Shown here: piece by piece, positions 1-9,427 of the stretch
How the letters are laid out: each line of letters starts with the position of its first letter
How positions within the stretch are numbered: position 1 is the stretch's first letter
Source of the DNA: CAKRJP01 sp963597615
Lineage (GTDB): Bacteria > Bacillota > Clostridia > Lachnospirales > Lachnospiraceae
Length of the DNA stretch: 64,000 bases
Assembly (NCBI GenBank): GCA_963597615.1
Contig: CAVBQS010000035.1
Coordinates: forward strand, 1-64,000
Direction: 5' to 3'
The notes under the pieces: generated by a model
What the model was told of the DNA's origin: nothing
Seen by the model: only the letters and a program-made list of their open reading frames with translations
Database searches by the model: none
Translations under genes and position numbers: made by a program

Positions 1-99
1 ATTAAATGGTAATGCTGACATCATTTTTACTTAAGGGGTTCTGAACAGTTACAAAGCAACTATAAATAATAGCAAGCACAAATAATAGTAGTCATAAGA

Positions 100-167
100 A
101 AAAGGCCCTTGCCCGGAAAAGTCTGCGATACTTTTATCTTAGATTCCCATCCAGGCACAGGCCTTTT
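100..167. terminator. Possible bidirectional hairpin terminator after the sigma-like gene
   Basis: AAAAGGCC at 100-107 pairs with GGCCTTTT at 160-167, and TGCC/GGCA extends the stem inwards. The loop is about 40 bases, long for an intrinsic terminator. Read on the minus strand the stem is followed by a T-rich run, as expected downstream of the minus-strand gene ending at 190. No gene is seen in bases 1-189. Confidence 0.45.
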
Positions 168-189
168 GTTTTATCTATACTAGGTCATC

Positions 190-813
190 TTATGGCGATA
201 GATTTCCACCCTTCTTATTTACTCGTGACGAATCGTCACACCACTGACCGTTACGCAACTGGAGATAATCTTGTCCGTAATTACAACTAATCCATTGTCT
301 TGATCTGTAAAGCAATCCTCTGACAGAATCTTTGCTAATCTCTAACATTTCTGCCACTTCCTCCTGGGATTTTTTCTCTACGCAGGTAAGCCACAGAGCC
401 AGGAACCACTGTTGGTTGTGGGAATAAAGGTCTTCCCAAAACTCTTGCAAAAATGCGCGGTCCTCCCTGTTCTTTAATTTCCTAAGAAACGCCTCTTCCG
501 GATTCTCCCCAAGACTCCTTCCAGACTTTTCAATTTCTCTCTCCCACTCAGAATCACTTAACAGGTACTCTCGACAATAATGTCGGATGTAATCGATAAT
601 CATGTGATCCACAGTTACAGACAAACATTTGCCCACAGCCTCCACGGGAATGTCGCTCCACTCATAGTAAAGCTTAAGAAATGCTTCCTGTACCATTTCC
701 TCTGCAATGTATTCGTTGACGGAATGATTCTTTGCTTTTTGGTAGGTCCGGTCCCGGTGCTTTTCGTAAAGCATCTCCATATCCTCCGGAGCCATATTCC
801 GTCGATTCCCCAA
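190..813 (-). CDS. Sigma-70-like RNA polymerase sigma factor (ECF-type architecture)
   Basis: A 207-residue protein with the two-part layout of small sigma factors. The region-2-like part (about residues 12-80) contains AEEMVQEAFLKLY, typical of sigma region 2. The region-4-like part (about 135-180) contains SQEEVAEMLEISKDSVRGLL, a helix-turn-helix with a sigma-4-style YRSR end. It should recruit core RNA polymerase to a specific promoter set. The start is probably the TTG at 813 because AAAGGA lies about 8 bases upstream; the ATG at 795 is an alternative with a poor ribosome binding site. No anti-sigma gene is adjacent, so targets cannot be deduced. The tail after residue 180 is not conserved-looking. 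Sigma-like assignment is firm, subgroup is not. Confidence 0.8.
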   Translation of the reverse strand: MGNRRNMAPEDMEMLYEKHRDRTYQKAKNHSVNEYIAEEMVQEAFLKLYYEWSDIPVEAVGKCLSVTVDHMIIDYIRHYCREYLLSDSEWEREIEKSGRSLGENPEEAFLRKLKNREDRAFLQEFWEDLYSHNQQWFLALWLTCVEKKSQEEVAEMLEISKDSVRGLLYRSRQWISCNYGQDYLQLRNGQWCDDSSRVNKKGGNLSP

Positions 814-899
814 TGCGATATCCTTTTTCCAATACTGGAATTCTATTAAGCTTTCAAGTTGCTTTTTACATCTAATAACTTACTTTTAAATCTTTTAAT

Positions 900-1310
900 T
901 TACTCTTGGATTTTTGCCAGGATTTCATCTCTGTCGGCATCTTTTAAAGTCCCCATATTCCAACCAAATCCAGCTTTGTCCTTCTTATATCTTGGAATCA
1001 AATGCATATGAAAATGAAATACTGTCTGTCCCGCCGCCTCTTTATTGTTCTGTACAACATTGTATCCATCACAGCCAAGGATTGGTGTAAGCTTTGCGAT
1101 CATCTTCTTAGCCAAAGCAAATACCTTTGGCACCAAGGCATCATCTAACTCATACAAGTCTGCATAATGCTCCTTTGGTAAGATCAATGCATGTCCTTTG
1201 GTAGCAGGACTGGCATCCAAAATCACGCGAAAATCCTCATCCTCATATAGGGTAGATGTTGGAATCTCTCCATTTGCCAATTTACAAAAAATACAATTAT
1301 CATCCTTCAT
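900..1310 (-). CDS. HIT-family nucleotide hydrolase/transferase
   Basis: A 136-residue histidine-triad protein. Near the C-terminus it carries HFHMHLIPR, the HxHxH triad whose middle histidine forms the nucleotidyl intermediate in this family. The N-terminus has CIFCKLANGEIP, the usual HIT start with two cysteines that often bind zinc. Such proteins hydrolyse AMP-linked or dinucleoside substrates in the cytosol. An in-frame upstream ATG at 1355 exists, but the start at 1310 is preferred: AGGAAGGAG lies just upstream and the protein then begins exactly where the family begins. Length matches typical HIT proteins (about 110-140). Physiological substrate is unknown. Confidence 0.93.
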   Translation of the reverse strand: MKDDNCIFCKLANGEIPTSTLYEDEDFRVILDASPATKGHALILPKEHYADLYELDDALVPKVFALAKKMIAKLTPILGCDGYNVVQNNKEAAGQTVFHFHMHLIPRYKKDKAGFGWNMGTLKDADRDEILAKIQE

Positions 1311-1376
1311 TTTATTGATTCTCCTTCCTGTAATTTCACACTTTTTTAATTTCATATTCTTTCAAATACAAATAGG

Positions 1377-1988
1377 CTAAAACCTTCTAGGCTTGCGATA
1401 CAAAATCACAGCCATGACAAAACCTGCAATCAGACCTCCAATGTGAGCCATATTGTCAATCCCTGTACTGGTTACCCCATAGTAAATATTCATTAGCACC
1501 AGAAAAATCAGACCTCTCTCTGTAAGGTTCCCAATTCGACCTCTTCCTAAAATAGCCAGGTAGATCAGGCCACCCACTACTCCAAAAATGGCTCCGGATG
1601 CCCCTGCGGATACAGAATACTCTCCAGTTATGGTCTCAAATCCTGCAGAAATAAGATTGCCACCCAGTCCACTGACAATATACAGAATTAAATATTTTAT
1701 AGTTCCAAGCTCCGGCTCCAGCACAATTCCCATAACAATCAACATTAACATATTATTCATTAAATGTTGAAAGCCAAAATGCAGGAAGATGCTGGTAAAA
1801 AACTGGTAGAACTGCCCCGTCTCCTCCATTAAAGGCAAATACACCGCACCGTGCCGGATCATATAAGTTGCATCTTCTGTTCTTCCAAAAAAAGAAAGGG
1901 CGAAAAAGACAACTACATTAATCACCACGAGAGCAAATGTTGCCGGGGCTTTTCGTGCTTCTACTTTCAATGCTTTTTCTCCTTCCAT
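1377..1988 (-). CDS. Rhomboid-family intramembrane serine protease
   Basis: A 203-residue polytopic membrane protein with about six hydrophobic segments. It has the rhomboid catalytic GxSG in SAGASGAIFG (about residues 127-136) and the catalytic histidine in NMAHIGGLIAG near residue 180. An HxxxN-like segment (FGFQHLMNNMLML) precedes them. Rhomboids cleave transmembrane helices of substrate proteins inside the membrane. Length and helix count fit the basic bacterial six-helix type. It lies close upstream of the HIT gene (gap about 66 bases), a plausible two-gene unit. Its ribosome binding site is weak (TAGG). Substrate unknown. Confidence 0.93.
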   Translation of the reverse strand: MEGEKALKVEARKAPATFALVVINVVVFFALSFFGRTEDATYMIRHGAVYLPLMEETGQFYQFFTSIFLHFGFQHLMNNMLMLIVMGIVLEPELGTIKYLILYIVSGLGGNLISAGFETITGEYSVSAGASGAIFGVVGGLIYLAILGRGRIGNLTERGLIFLVLMNIYYGVTSTGIDNMAHIGGLIAGFVMAVILYRKPRRF

Positions 1989-2008
1989 ACATACCTACAT
2001 TTTAACAC

Positions 2009-2040
2009 AAAAACCCCTCCAAATCCATGAATTTGGAGGG
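2009..2040. terminator. Intrinsic terminator downstream of adhE
   Basis: Perfect 10-base stem: CCCTCCAAAT at 2015-2024 and ATTTGGAGGG at 2031-2040, six-base loop. On the minus strand the stem is followed by GGTTTTTGTG, a T-run, so it ends adhE transcription before the rhomboid gene. Confidence 0.88.
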
Positions 2041-2137
2041 ATTTATATATCCATATAGGAGGCATATCCTATACTTCTATTACACACATACAGCATCTTT
2101 CACTGCATGTGTATAATACTTATTTTACATCTACAAT

Positions 2138-4789
2138 TTATTTGCCATAGTAGCACTTTAAGTAGATTTCCTTGATTTCCTTCATAAGAGGATATCTTGG
2201 GTTTGCAGCTGTACACTGATCGTTAAATGCCTGCTCTACCATGTCATCCAATGTATCTAAGAAGTACTGCTCATCGATACCATAATCCTTGATTGTCTTC
2301 TTGATACCGATCTTCTCTTTGAGTTCCTCTAATCTTGCGATGAAGTTCTCAAATACTTCTTCATCTGTCTTACCTGTGCATCCAACGTAACGTCCAAGCT
2401 CAGCATATCTTGCTAATGTCTTTGGATAGTCATACTGTGAGAAGGTTCCCATTCTTGTTGGAACTTCTGCTGCATTGTATCTCATAACTTCTGTAAGGAT
2501 TACTGCGTTGGCAACACCATGTGGCAAGTGATGGAAAGCTCCTAATTTGTGAGCCATAGAGTGGTTTACTCCAAGGAACGCATTTGCAAATGCAAGACCA
2601 GCAAGGCAAGAAGCGTTGGCCATCTTCTCACGAGCGATTGGATCCTTTGCACCATTGTCATAAGCTGATGGCAGGTAATCAAATACTAATTTTGCTGCCT
2701 TCATAGCAAATCCATCTGTATAATCTGTTGCCATCATTGATACATAAGCCTCAATTGCATGAGTCATTACGTCAATACCTGATGCACTTGTTAAGCCCTT
2801 TGGCTGAGTCATCATGTTATCTACATCTACGATCGCCATGTTTGGCATCAATGCATAGTCAGCGATTGGCCATTTAACACCAGTATCTGCATCTGTGATG
2901 ATTGCGAAAGGTGTAACCTCTGAACCTGTTCCTGAAGATGTAGGAATTGCTACAAAGTAAGCTTTCTCACCCATCTTAGGGAAGGTAAATACTCTCTTAC
3001 GAATATCCATGAAGTCCATAGCCATATCTTCAAAGTTTGCTTCTGGATGTTCATACATGATCCACATAATCTTACCTGCATCCATTGCTGATCCACCACC
3101 AAGTGCGATGATTGTATCTGGCTGGAACTGACGAATCTGCTCAACACCACGTCTTGCACACTGAAGTGTTGGGTCCGGTGCAACTTCATAGAAGCATGTA
3201 TGTTTGATACCCATCTGGTCTAACTTCTCTTCGATTGGTTTTACATATCCATTCTGATATAAGAAGGAGTCAGTAACAATAAATGCCTTCTTCTTGTTCA
3301 TAACTGTTCCCAGTTCATCAAGAGCTACTGGCATACATCCCTTCTTAAAGTATACCTTCTCAGGTGTTCTAAGCCACAACATATTCTCTCTCCTCTCAGC
3401 AACAATCTTGGTGTTCAGAAGGTGTTTTACACCTACGTTCTCAGATACTGAGTTTCCTCCCCAGGATCCACATCCAAGTGTAAGAGACGGAGAAACCTTG
3501 AAGTTGTAAAGATCTCCAATTCCACCATGTGAAGAAGGTGTATTAATAAGAATACGGCAAGTCTTCATAGCTTCTGCATGTTTTGCAATCTTCTCTGTCT
3601 CAGCAGGATGTACATAAAGAGAAGAAGTATGTCCGTATCCACCATCAGCTACTAACTGTTTTGCTTTCTCAAGAGCCTCATCGAATGTCTTTGCTCTGTA
3701 CATTCCAAGTACTGGAGATAATTTTTCATGAGCAAATTCCTCTGAGATATCAACAGACTCAACCTCACCAATTAAAATCTTAGTACTTTCCGGAACATCA
3801 ACTCCAGCTAACTTAGCAATTTCATATGCTGATTTTCCAGGAATCTTGTTGTTTAATGCTCCATTTATAATGATGGTCTTTCTTACTTTATCAAGCTCCT
3901 CGCCTGGTTTTAAGAAATAGCATCCACGATAAGCAAATTCCTTCTTAACCTCATCATAAACACTGTCAAGTACAGTTACTGACTGCTCTGATGCACAGAT
4001 CATTCCGTTATCAAATGTCTTAGAGTGGATGATGGAGTTAACTGCTACCTTAATGTCTGCAGTGTCATCAATAATTACAGGTGTGTTACCTGCACCAACA
4101 CCTAATGCCGGCTTTCCTGAAGAGTATGCAGATTTTACCATTCCAGGACCACCTGTTGCCAGGATGATATCAGCCTCTGACATAACAGTTGTTGTCAACT
4201 CAAGAGAAGGAGTATCAATCCATCCGATGATTCCCTCTGGAGCTCCAGCCTTAACTGCTGCATCCAAAACAACCTTTGCTGCCGCAATTGTACAAGCCTT
4301 TGCAGCCGGATGTGGGCTGATGATGATTGCATTTCTTGTCTTCAAACAGATCAATGTCTTAAAGATTGCTGTTGAAGTCGGGTTTGTTGTAGGAATAACT
4401 GCTGCAACAACACCGATAGGCTCTGCAACTTTCTTAATTCCGTATGCAGGATCTTCTTCAATAACTCCACAAGTCTTTGTGTTCTTGTATGCATTGTAAA
4501 TATACTCTGCTGCGTAGTGGTTCTTAATAACCTTGTCTTCTACAATACCTCTTCCGGTCTCTTCTACCGCCTGCTTAGCAAGAGGGATACGCATCTTGTT
4601 GGCTGCCATCGCTGCTTCGTAGAAAATCTTATCTACCTGCTCCTGTGTATAGGTAGCGAATTTAGCCTGAGCCTCTCTCATTGCCTTTAACTTTGCATGT
4701 AAGCTTTCAATACTGTCTACCACCTCAGGTACGACTGTCTCAGCTACTGCCTCTGGTGCCACTGTTGTGTTTTCTTTCTTCTTTGCCAT
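2138..4789 (-). CDS. adhE: Bifunctional acetaldehyde-CoA/alcohol dehydrogenase
   Basis: An 883-residue AdhE. It reduces acetyl-CoA to acetaldehyde and then ethanol with NADH, recycling NAD+ during fermentation. The N-terminal aldehyde dehydrogenase half has VIPTTNPTSTAIFK and the catalytic cysteine in NGMICASEQS (near residue 263). The C-terminal iron-dependent alcohol dehydrogenase half (from about 455) has the nucleotide loop ALGGGSAMDAGK and metal-binding histidines in GIDVMTHAIEAY and NHSMAHKLGAFHH. AdhE typically forms filaments (spirosomes). The start at 4789 is chosen over the ATG at 4804 because GGGAGG sits seven bases upstream; that motif would be inside the longer reading frame. It has a consensus promoter and its own terminator, so it is monocistronic. 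Confidence 0.97.
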   Translation of the reverse strand: MAKKKENTTVAPEAVAETVVPEVVDSIESLHAKLKAMREAQAKFATYTQEQVDKIFYEAAMAANKMRIPLAKQAVEETGRGIVEDKVIKNHYAAEYIYNAYKNTKTCGVIEEDPAYGIKKVAEPIGVVAAVIPTTNPTSTAIFKTLICLKTRNAIIISPHPAAKACTIAAAKVVLDAAVKAGAPEGIIGWIDTPSLELTTTVMSEADIILATGGPGMVKSAYSSGKPALGVGAGNTPVIIDDTADIKVAVNSIIHSKTFDNGMICASEQSVTVLDSVYDEVKKEFAYRGCYFLKPGEELDKVRKTIIINGALNNKIPGKSAYEIAKLAGVDVPESTKILIGEVESVDISEEFAHEKLSPVLGMYRAKTFDEALEKAKQLVADGGYGHTSSLYVHPAETEKIAKHAEAMKTCRILINTPSSHGGIGDLYNFKVSPSLTLGCGSWGGNSVSENVGVKHLLNTKIVAERRENMLWLRTPEKVYFKKGCMPVALDELGTVMNKKKAFIVTDSFLYQNGYVKPIEEKLDQMGIKHTCFYEVAPDPTLQCARRGVEQIRQFQPDTIIALGGGSAMDAGKIMWIMYEHPEANFEDMAMDFMDIRKRVFTFPKMGEKAYFVAIPTSSGTGSEVTPFAIITDADTGVKWPIADYALMPNMAIVDVDNMMTQPKGLTSASGIDVMTHAIEAYVSMMATDYTDGFAMKAAKLVFDYLPSAYDNGAKDPIAREKMANASCLAGLAFANAFLGVNHSMAHKLGAFHHLPHGVANAVILTEVMRYNAAEVPTRMGTFSQYDYPKTLARYAELGRYVGCTGKTDEEVFENFIARLEELKEKIGIKKTIKDYGIDEQYFLDTLDDMVEQAFNDQCTAANPRYPLMKEIKEIYLKCYYGK

Positions 4790-4845
4790 GATTATGCCTC
4801 CCATAGTTTAGAATCATTTTTGAATCATTTGTGATTACATTTGGA

Positions 4846-4874
4846 AGTATAATTCATGGAAAATAGATTGTCAA
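4846..4874 (-). promoter_or_regulatory. adhE promoter, sigma-A type
   Basis: On the minus strand TTGACA (4874-4869), a 17-base spacer and TATACT (4851-4846) make a near-consensus vegetative promoter about 60 bases before the adhE start codon. Confidence 0.85.
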
Positions 4875-4881
4875 TACTTTA

Positions 4882-4899
4882 ACGTTATTTTTTTAACAT
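4882..4899. promoter_or_regulatory. Possible Rex-like operator upstream of the adhE -35 box
   Basis: An inverted repeat GTTA-6 bases-TAAC lies eight bases upstream of the -35 box. It resembles the redox regulator Rex site (TTGTTAA-4N-TTAACAA) but differs at about four of 14 defined positions. adhE is a common Rex target in Clostridia, so the placement is suggestive only. Confidence 0.3.
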
Positions 4900-4975
4900 C
4901 CGTCCAATTGTATATTTCTTATAATTATCTTAGCAGTTTTTGTGCATTTTTAACAGTACATTTTTGCATTTTAAG

Positions 4976-5009
4976 AAAAAAAATCCCAGCACCCATGTGC
5001 TGGGACCTT
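4976..5009. terminator. Intrinsic terminator downstream of the ABC exporter genes
   Basis: Stem TCCCAGCA (4984-4991) and TGCTGGGA (4998-5005) with a six-base loop. On the minus strand it is followed by an unbroken T-run (plus-strand A-run 4976-4983). Confidence 0.9.
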
Positions 5010-5036
5010 TCTGTACGTTTTCCCCTGTCAAGGACA

Positions 5037-6809
5037 TTATACCGCAAACTGGCTGTTATATAGGTTTGCATAGAATCCTTGAGCCTCCATAAGGCTATCG
5101 TGGTTTCCCTGCTCAATAATATGTCCATCCTTCATAACTAAGATTACATCCGCCTCTCGAATGGTGGACAGTCGATGGGCAACAATAAAGCTTGTCCTTC
5201 CCTTCATCATGTGGGCAAAGGCTGCTTGTATCTTAATTTCTGTACGAGTATCGATACTGCTGGTTGCTTCATCTAAAATTAGCATCGGAGGCAAGCAAAG
5301 CATGACTCTTGCTATACACAACAACTGCTTTTGGCCTTGGCTGATATTGCCTCCATCTTCTGCGATCACTGTATCGTATCCATTTGGAAGTCTTCGAATA
5401 AATCCATCGGCCTTGGCTGCCCTAGCTGCAGCAACAATTTCTTCTTTTGTAGCATCCGGCTTTCCATAGGCAATATTTTCTCTGATAGTACCTGCCTTTA
5501 GCCAAGTATCCTGAAGCACCATTCCGTAATTACCCCGTAGGGATTTTCTTGTGATCTTGCGGATATCTCGGTCTTTCACCTGAATCTCTCCACCGTCTAC
5601 GTCATAAAATCTCATAAGCAGATTGATTAACGTAGTCTTTCCACAACCGGTAGGTCCTACAATGGCGATTCTCTGTCCCGGCTGTACTTCCAAATTAAAG
5701 TCTTCAATTAGTGGTCTGTCTTTTACATAGCTAAACTTTACATGGGAGAGTTTCACATGGCCATCACTTTCTAATTCGACGGCATCTGAAGACTCTGCCA
5801 CCTGGTCTGGCTCATCTAGGAGCTCGTAAATTCTTGCAGCGCAGGCAAGGGCATTTTGAAGTTCTGTTACAACTCCGGAAATCTCATTAAAAGGCTTTGC
5901 ATACTGGCTGGCATAACTTAGAAAAATACTAAGCTGTCCTACCGTGATTCCCCCAGCCACTGCATAGAGGGCGCCAGCCAATCCTACTCCTGCATATACA
6001 ATATTATTAACCAGTCTGGTACTTGGATTGGTAAGGCTTGAGAAAAATACAGCCTTTAAGCTAATTTCTCTGAGCCTAAGATTCACTTCATCAAAATCCT
6101 GCAGGCTCTGTTCTTCATGGCCAAAGGCTCTGACAATCTTCTGGCCTTCAATCAATTCATTTACCAAGGCCGTCTCTTCCCCACGAACCTTTGTCTGCTG
6201 TTTAAAAAATTCATAAGTGTGACTGGCAATAAACTTTGCTACAAACAAACTCAAAGGGGTTAAGCAAACCACCACTAAGGTAATGCCAAGGTTCACCGAT
6301 AACATGAAGCCCAAAGTTCCCAAAATGGTTAATACCCCCGTAAAAAGTTGGGTAAATCCCATTAACAAGCCATCGGCAAAGGTGTCAACATCTGCAACTA
6401 CCCGACTTACCAAGTCTCCCGAGGCATGTCCATCTAAATAGCTAAGGGGAAGTTTCTGAATCTTTTCTATGGCATCATTCCTAAGATCCCTGGACACGCA
6501 AAAGGTAATACGGTTGTTGCAGCTAGCAAGGATCCACTGAACAATAGCAGTAACTGCTGTGGCTATAATGATAGAAGCCACAATTTTCCGGATACTAGCC
6601 ATGTCCACTGCCCCTTTTCCAAGCATGTAATCAATGGCATTTCCACAGTAAATTGGAACCAACAGCTGGGCTGCCACACTGATGGCTGCGCAGACAACGC
6701 TAAGCACTACAAACAATATATATGGCTTTATATATCCCAATACCCGCAACAAGGTTTCTTTATTCTTCTTTTTTGAAGGCTTATTTTTTTCAAGTGTTTG
6801 ATTAGACAT
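5037..6809 (-). CDS. ABC exporter half-transporter (canonical ATPase site)
   Basis: A 590-residue fused membrane-ATPase ABC protein. Six hydrophobic segments occupy roughly residues 25-300. The ATPase domain follows with Walker A GPTGCGKT, signature ISQGQKQL and Walker B MLILDEATSSID with the catalytic glutamate. The start at 6809 follows AGGAG and overlaps the stop of the upstream ABC gene by eight bases, which means translational coupling. Together with that partner it should form a heterodimeric type IV (B-family) exporter for drugs, lipids or peptides. Substrate cannot be told from sequence. Confidence 0.94.
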   Translation of the reverse strand: MSNQTLEKNKPSKKKNKETLLRVLGYIKPYILFVVLSVVCAAISVAAQLLVPIYCGNAIDYMLGKGAVDMASIRKIVASIIIATAVTAIVQWILASCNNRITFCVSRDLRNDAIEKIQKLPLSYLDGHASGDLVSRVVADVDTFADGLLMGFTQLFTGVLTILGTLGFMLSVNLGITLVVVCLTPLSLFVAKFIASHTYEFFKQQTKVRGEETALVNELIEGQKIVRAFGHEEQSLQDFDEVNLRLREISLKAVFFSSLTNPSTRLVNNIVYAGVGLAGALYAVAGGITVGQLSIFLSYASQYAKPFNEISGVVTELQNALACAARIYELLDEPDQVAESSDAVELESDGHVKLSHVKFSYVKDRPLIEDFNLEVQPGQRIAIVGPTGCGKTTLINLLMRFYDVDGGEIQVKDRDIRKITRKSLRGNYGMVLQDTWLKAGTIRENIAYGKPDATKEEIVAAARAAKADGFIRRLPNGYDTVIAEDGGNISQGQKQLLCIARVMLCLPPMLILDEATSSIDTRTEIKIQAAFAHMMKGRTSFIVAHRLSTIREADVILVMKDGHIIEQGNHDSLMEAQGFYANLYNSQFAV

Positions 6810-8562
6810 GCCCCTCATCTCCTTTCTGGAATTGACTTTCATAAATTTCACGGTATACCTCACAGCTTTCTAAAAGAGCCTCATGTCTTCCCACTCCCAC
6901 AAGTGCTCCATCATCCAAAACCAAAATTTGGTCTGCATGCTGCAAACTTGAAGTACGCTGAGACACAATCACTACCGTTGTATCCTCTGGCAATTCCTTT
7001 AAGGATTTTCTAAGAGCCGCATCCGTGGCATAATCCAGGGCGCTGGCACTGTCATCTAATATTAAAATCTTTGGTTCTGCCACCAAAGCTCTTGCTATGG
7101 TAAGCCTCTGCCTTTGTCCTCCAGAAAGGTTACGACCACCTTGTTCGACTTCCTCATCTAATTTTCCTGGCTTTGACTTTACAAACTCCTGTGCTTGGGC
7201 AATCTGTAAGGCTTTCCAGATTTGTTCATCGCTGGCATCTTCTTTTCCCCACTGCATATTAGAACGAATAGTTCCCGCAAAGAGCTGGGCTTTTTGCATA
7301 ACTACAGATACCTGCTTTCGCAGGTCCTCTCTGGTCCAATTCTGTATTGGCTGTCTATTTAAAAGCACCTGTCCACTGGTTGCATCGTAAAATCTTGGAA
7401 TCAAATTTACTAAAGAGGATTTTCCACTTCCAGTACCTCCAATAACTCCCACTGTTTCTCCCTTCTTTACACAGAAAGAAATATCTGTCAGGGCTTCCTC
7501 TCCTGCTCCCTGATATTTTAGAGAAACATGCTGGAATCTGATTACCTCTTCTTTACAAGTATTTCCCTTATCCAATGATACATCCGCTACTTGCTTAGAA
7601 TCCTTAGGGAAACTCATAGAATTTTCCGTATCCAGTACATTCTCCACACGGCTTAAACTAGCCATAGCCTTACTAATAGAAACCACAAGATTGGCTAGCT
7701 TTACTAACTCAACCAAGATCTGGCTCATGTAATTTACTAAGGCTACAATATCACCGCTTAAAAGACTTCCATTATTTACCGCTACAGCACCGGAATTAAG
7801 AATTGCAATAATTCCTAAATTGACCACCACATAGGTCAGAGGATTCATAAGAGACGATACCCATCCAACTCCCATCTGGAGATTTACAAGATTCCTATTG
7901 GCCACTTTAAAGCGAGAAACCTCTTCTTCCTCTTTACCGAAGGCTCGCACCACTCGAACCCCCGATAAATTTTCTCTCGTAACCCCTGTCACCTTATCCA
8001 AGCGATTTTGAACCTGCTTGTACATAGGAGAGGTCAAACGCATGATTCCAAAAACAATAATAGCCAGCACCGGAATGGTAATTACAAAAATCAGGGCGAT
8101 CTTTACCTGAATCGTAAAGGCCATAACCATAGCTCCAAAAACAATAAATGGACTTCTTAAAAATAATCTTAAAAATAAATTCAAACCATTCTGAACCTGG
8201 TTGATATCACTGGTCATCCTAGTAATCAAGGTACTGGTTCCTATGGTGTCTACTTCCGAAAAGCCCAATTGCTGAATATGGGCAAATAGTTCATGCCGCA
8301 GACTGGTCGCACATCCTGTTGCTGCCTTTGCAGCAAAATATTGGGCTGTAAAACTGCAAAGCAAGCCAATCACCGCCATTACAACAAGCAAGCCACAACA
8401 AAGTAAAATATATTTTGTGTCCTTTTGCACAATTCCAACGTTAATAATACGGGCCACTACAATAGGTACAAAAAGATCAAACAAGGCCTCCAACATTTTA
8501 AATAAAGGAGCAAGTATACTCTCCTTTTTGTACATTGCTATGTACTTTGATAGATATTTCAT
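6802..8562 (-). CDS. ABC exporter half-transporter with a degenerate Walker B glutamate
   Basis: A 586-residue partner of the ABC gene that follows it. It has an N-terminal membrane domain (about residues 15-300), then Walker A GGTGSGKSS and signature LSGGQRQR. The Walker B region reads ILILDDSASALD, with Asp where most family members have the catalytic Glu. This asymmetry, one degenerate and one normal site, is known for heterodimeric exporters. The start at 8562 is chosen because GGGAGG precedes it and because the predicted promoter at 8606-8634 would place the transcript start downstream of the alternative codon at 8607. Confidence 0.94.
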   Translation of the reverse strand: MKYLSKYIAMYKKESILAPLFKMLEALFDLFVPIVVARIINVGIVQKDTKYILLCCGLLVVMAVIGLLCSFTAQYFAAKAATGCATSLRHELFAHIQQLGFSEVDTIGTSTLITRMTSDINQVQNGLNLFLRLFLRSPFIVFGAMVMAFTIQVKIALIFVITIPVLAIIVFGIMRLTSPMYKQVQNRLDKVTGVTRENLSGVRVVRAFGKEEEEVSRFKVANRNLVNLQMGVGWVSSLMNPLTYVVVNLGIIAILNSGAVAVNNGSLLSGDIVALVNYMSQILVELVKLANLVVSISKAMASLSRVENVLDTENSMSFPKDSKQVADVSLDKGNTCKEEVIRFQHVSLKYQGAGEEALTDISFCVKKGETVGVIGGTGSGKSSLVNLIPRFYDATSGQVLLNRQPIQNWTREDLRKQVSVVMQKAQLFAGTIRSNMQWGKEDASDEQIWKALQIAQAQEFVKSKPGKLDEEVEQGGRNLSGGQRQRLTIARALVAEPKILILDDSASALDYATDAALRKSLKELPEDTTVVIVSQRTSSLQHADQILVLDDGALVGVGRHEALLESCEVYREIYESQFQKGDEGHV

Positions 8563-8605
8563 CAAACCATCCTCCCAAACTGTTGCCATTCCTTGGCACC
8601 ACTTC

Positions 8606-8634
8606 ATTATAGTACAATGTTAAAAGCCTATCAA
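8606..8634 (-). promoter_or_regulatory. Promoter of the ABC exporter operon
   Basis: Minus-strand TTGATA (8634-8629), 17-base spacer, perfect TATAAT (8611-8606). The expected transcript start near 8600 leaves a short leader before the start codon at 8562. Confidence 0.82.
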
Positions 8635-8693
8635 TGCCCATATCGAATGCCCAAAAGCCACATCCCCCTTATCTTCAAGGCAAATATTTTCAA

Positions 8694-9410
8694 TTATAAT
8701 ACCAGATTTTCAACATGAAGTTCTTCCCAATCTCCCCACTTATTCTTTCTATGTTTGTTTAGAAACTGCTTCATTGGGGTCCACATATCATTGTTCTCCC
8801 GAAGCATATTTGTAGAAGTCGTTTCCGTAATCCAAGGGTTCTCCCTTTGATCTTGTCCCTCAACAGGAACTTCTTTCGTCTGCAAAACCTCTGGTTCTAA
8901 CTCTAAAAGTTTCTGACATTCTCTCACAAGGCCTTCCAAACTATAGTTTTCCTGCATAACTCCCTGGTGAAGGGCAAACATCATCTGCACCCCCTGGGAA
9001 TCCTGATAATCCATTTTCTTCACAAAATATTCCGTTAACTTTCGAAAAGACTCCCAAAAAGATTCTTTTGCCAAGGGGTAATAACAAAAACAATACTGAT
9101 TATCTTCAAAAAAAATATATTCCGGCTTTAGAAGCAAATAATCTTCCTTTAATAGATACTTTTCAATTTCTTTTCTTACCAGTAGTAACTGTTCTAAAAA
9201 TCCCAGGAGTTCTTCCCCTGTCAAAAGATTTTTTTCATAGATAGCCTGCATAGAAACCTTCCCAGTCACGTCATAATCAAAATAACTAGATTCATCAATC
9301 CATCTACTTCCGATAGGAAGGAGATACTTCATGGAATTGGCTTTTAACATTGCCATTTGATAGTCTCCCTCGTAGGTTCCCTCTTCTTCTATTGTGATTT
9401 TTCGTTCCAT
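8694..9410 (-). CDS. DUF6382-like protein, last gene of the Tad locus
   Basis: A 238-residue soluble protein. The first 160 residues have the pattern I associate with DUF6382: an early YDVTGKVSM segment, then a helical stretch, then YLLKEDYLLLKPEYIFFE and CFCYYPL. Family members in Clostridia usually carry a C-terminal FHA domain; here the tail (about 165-238) is Glu/Thr-rich without an FHA fold signature, so this looks like a short form. It starts 17 bases after the TadE gene, behind AAGGAAGGGAAG, and is the last gene of the pilus array. A role in pilus control through protein-protein contact is inference. Confidence 0.6.
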   Translation of the reverse strand: MERKITIEEEGTYEGDYQMAMLKANSMKYLLPIGSRWIDESSYFDYDVTGKVSMQAIYEKNLLTGEELLGFLEQLLLVRKEIEKYLLKEDYLLLKPEYIFFEDNQYCFCYYPLAKESFWESFRKLTEYFVKKMDYQDSQGVQMMFALHQGVMQENYSLEGLVRECQKLLELEPEVLQTKEVPVEGQDQRENPWITETTSTNMLRENNDMWTPMKQFLNKHRKNKWGDWEELHVENLVL

Positions 9411-9427
9411 AAACTTCCCTTCTTTCC

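Noticed and set aside
4029..4499. 156-codon plus-strand open frame inside adhE
   Set aside because: It is antisense to a strongly conserved enzyme, has no ribosome binding site and its translation is low-complexity; a shadow frame.
8563..8607. Start of the first ABC exporter gene at 8607
   Set aside because: The -10 box at 8606-8611 puts the transcript start after this codon; the ATG at 8562 has a proper GGGAGG.
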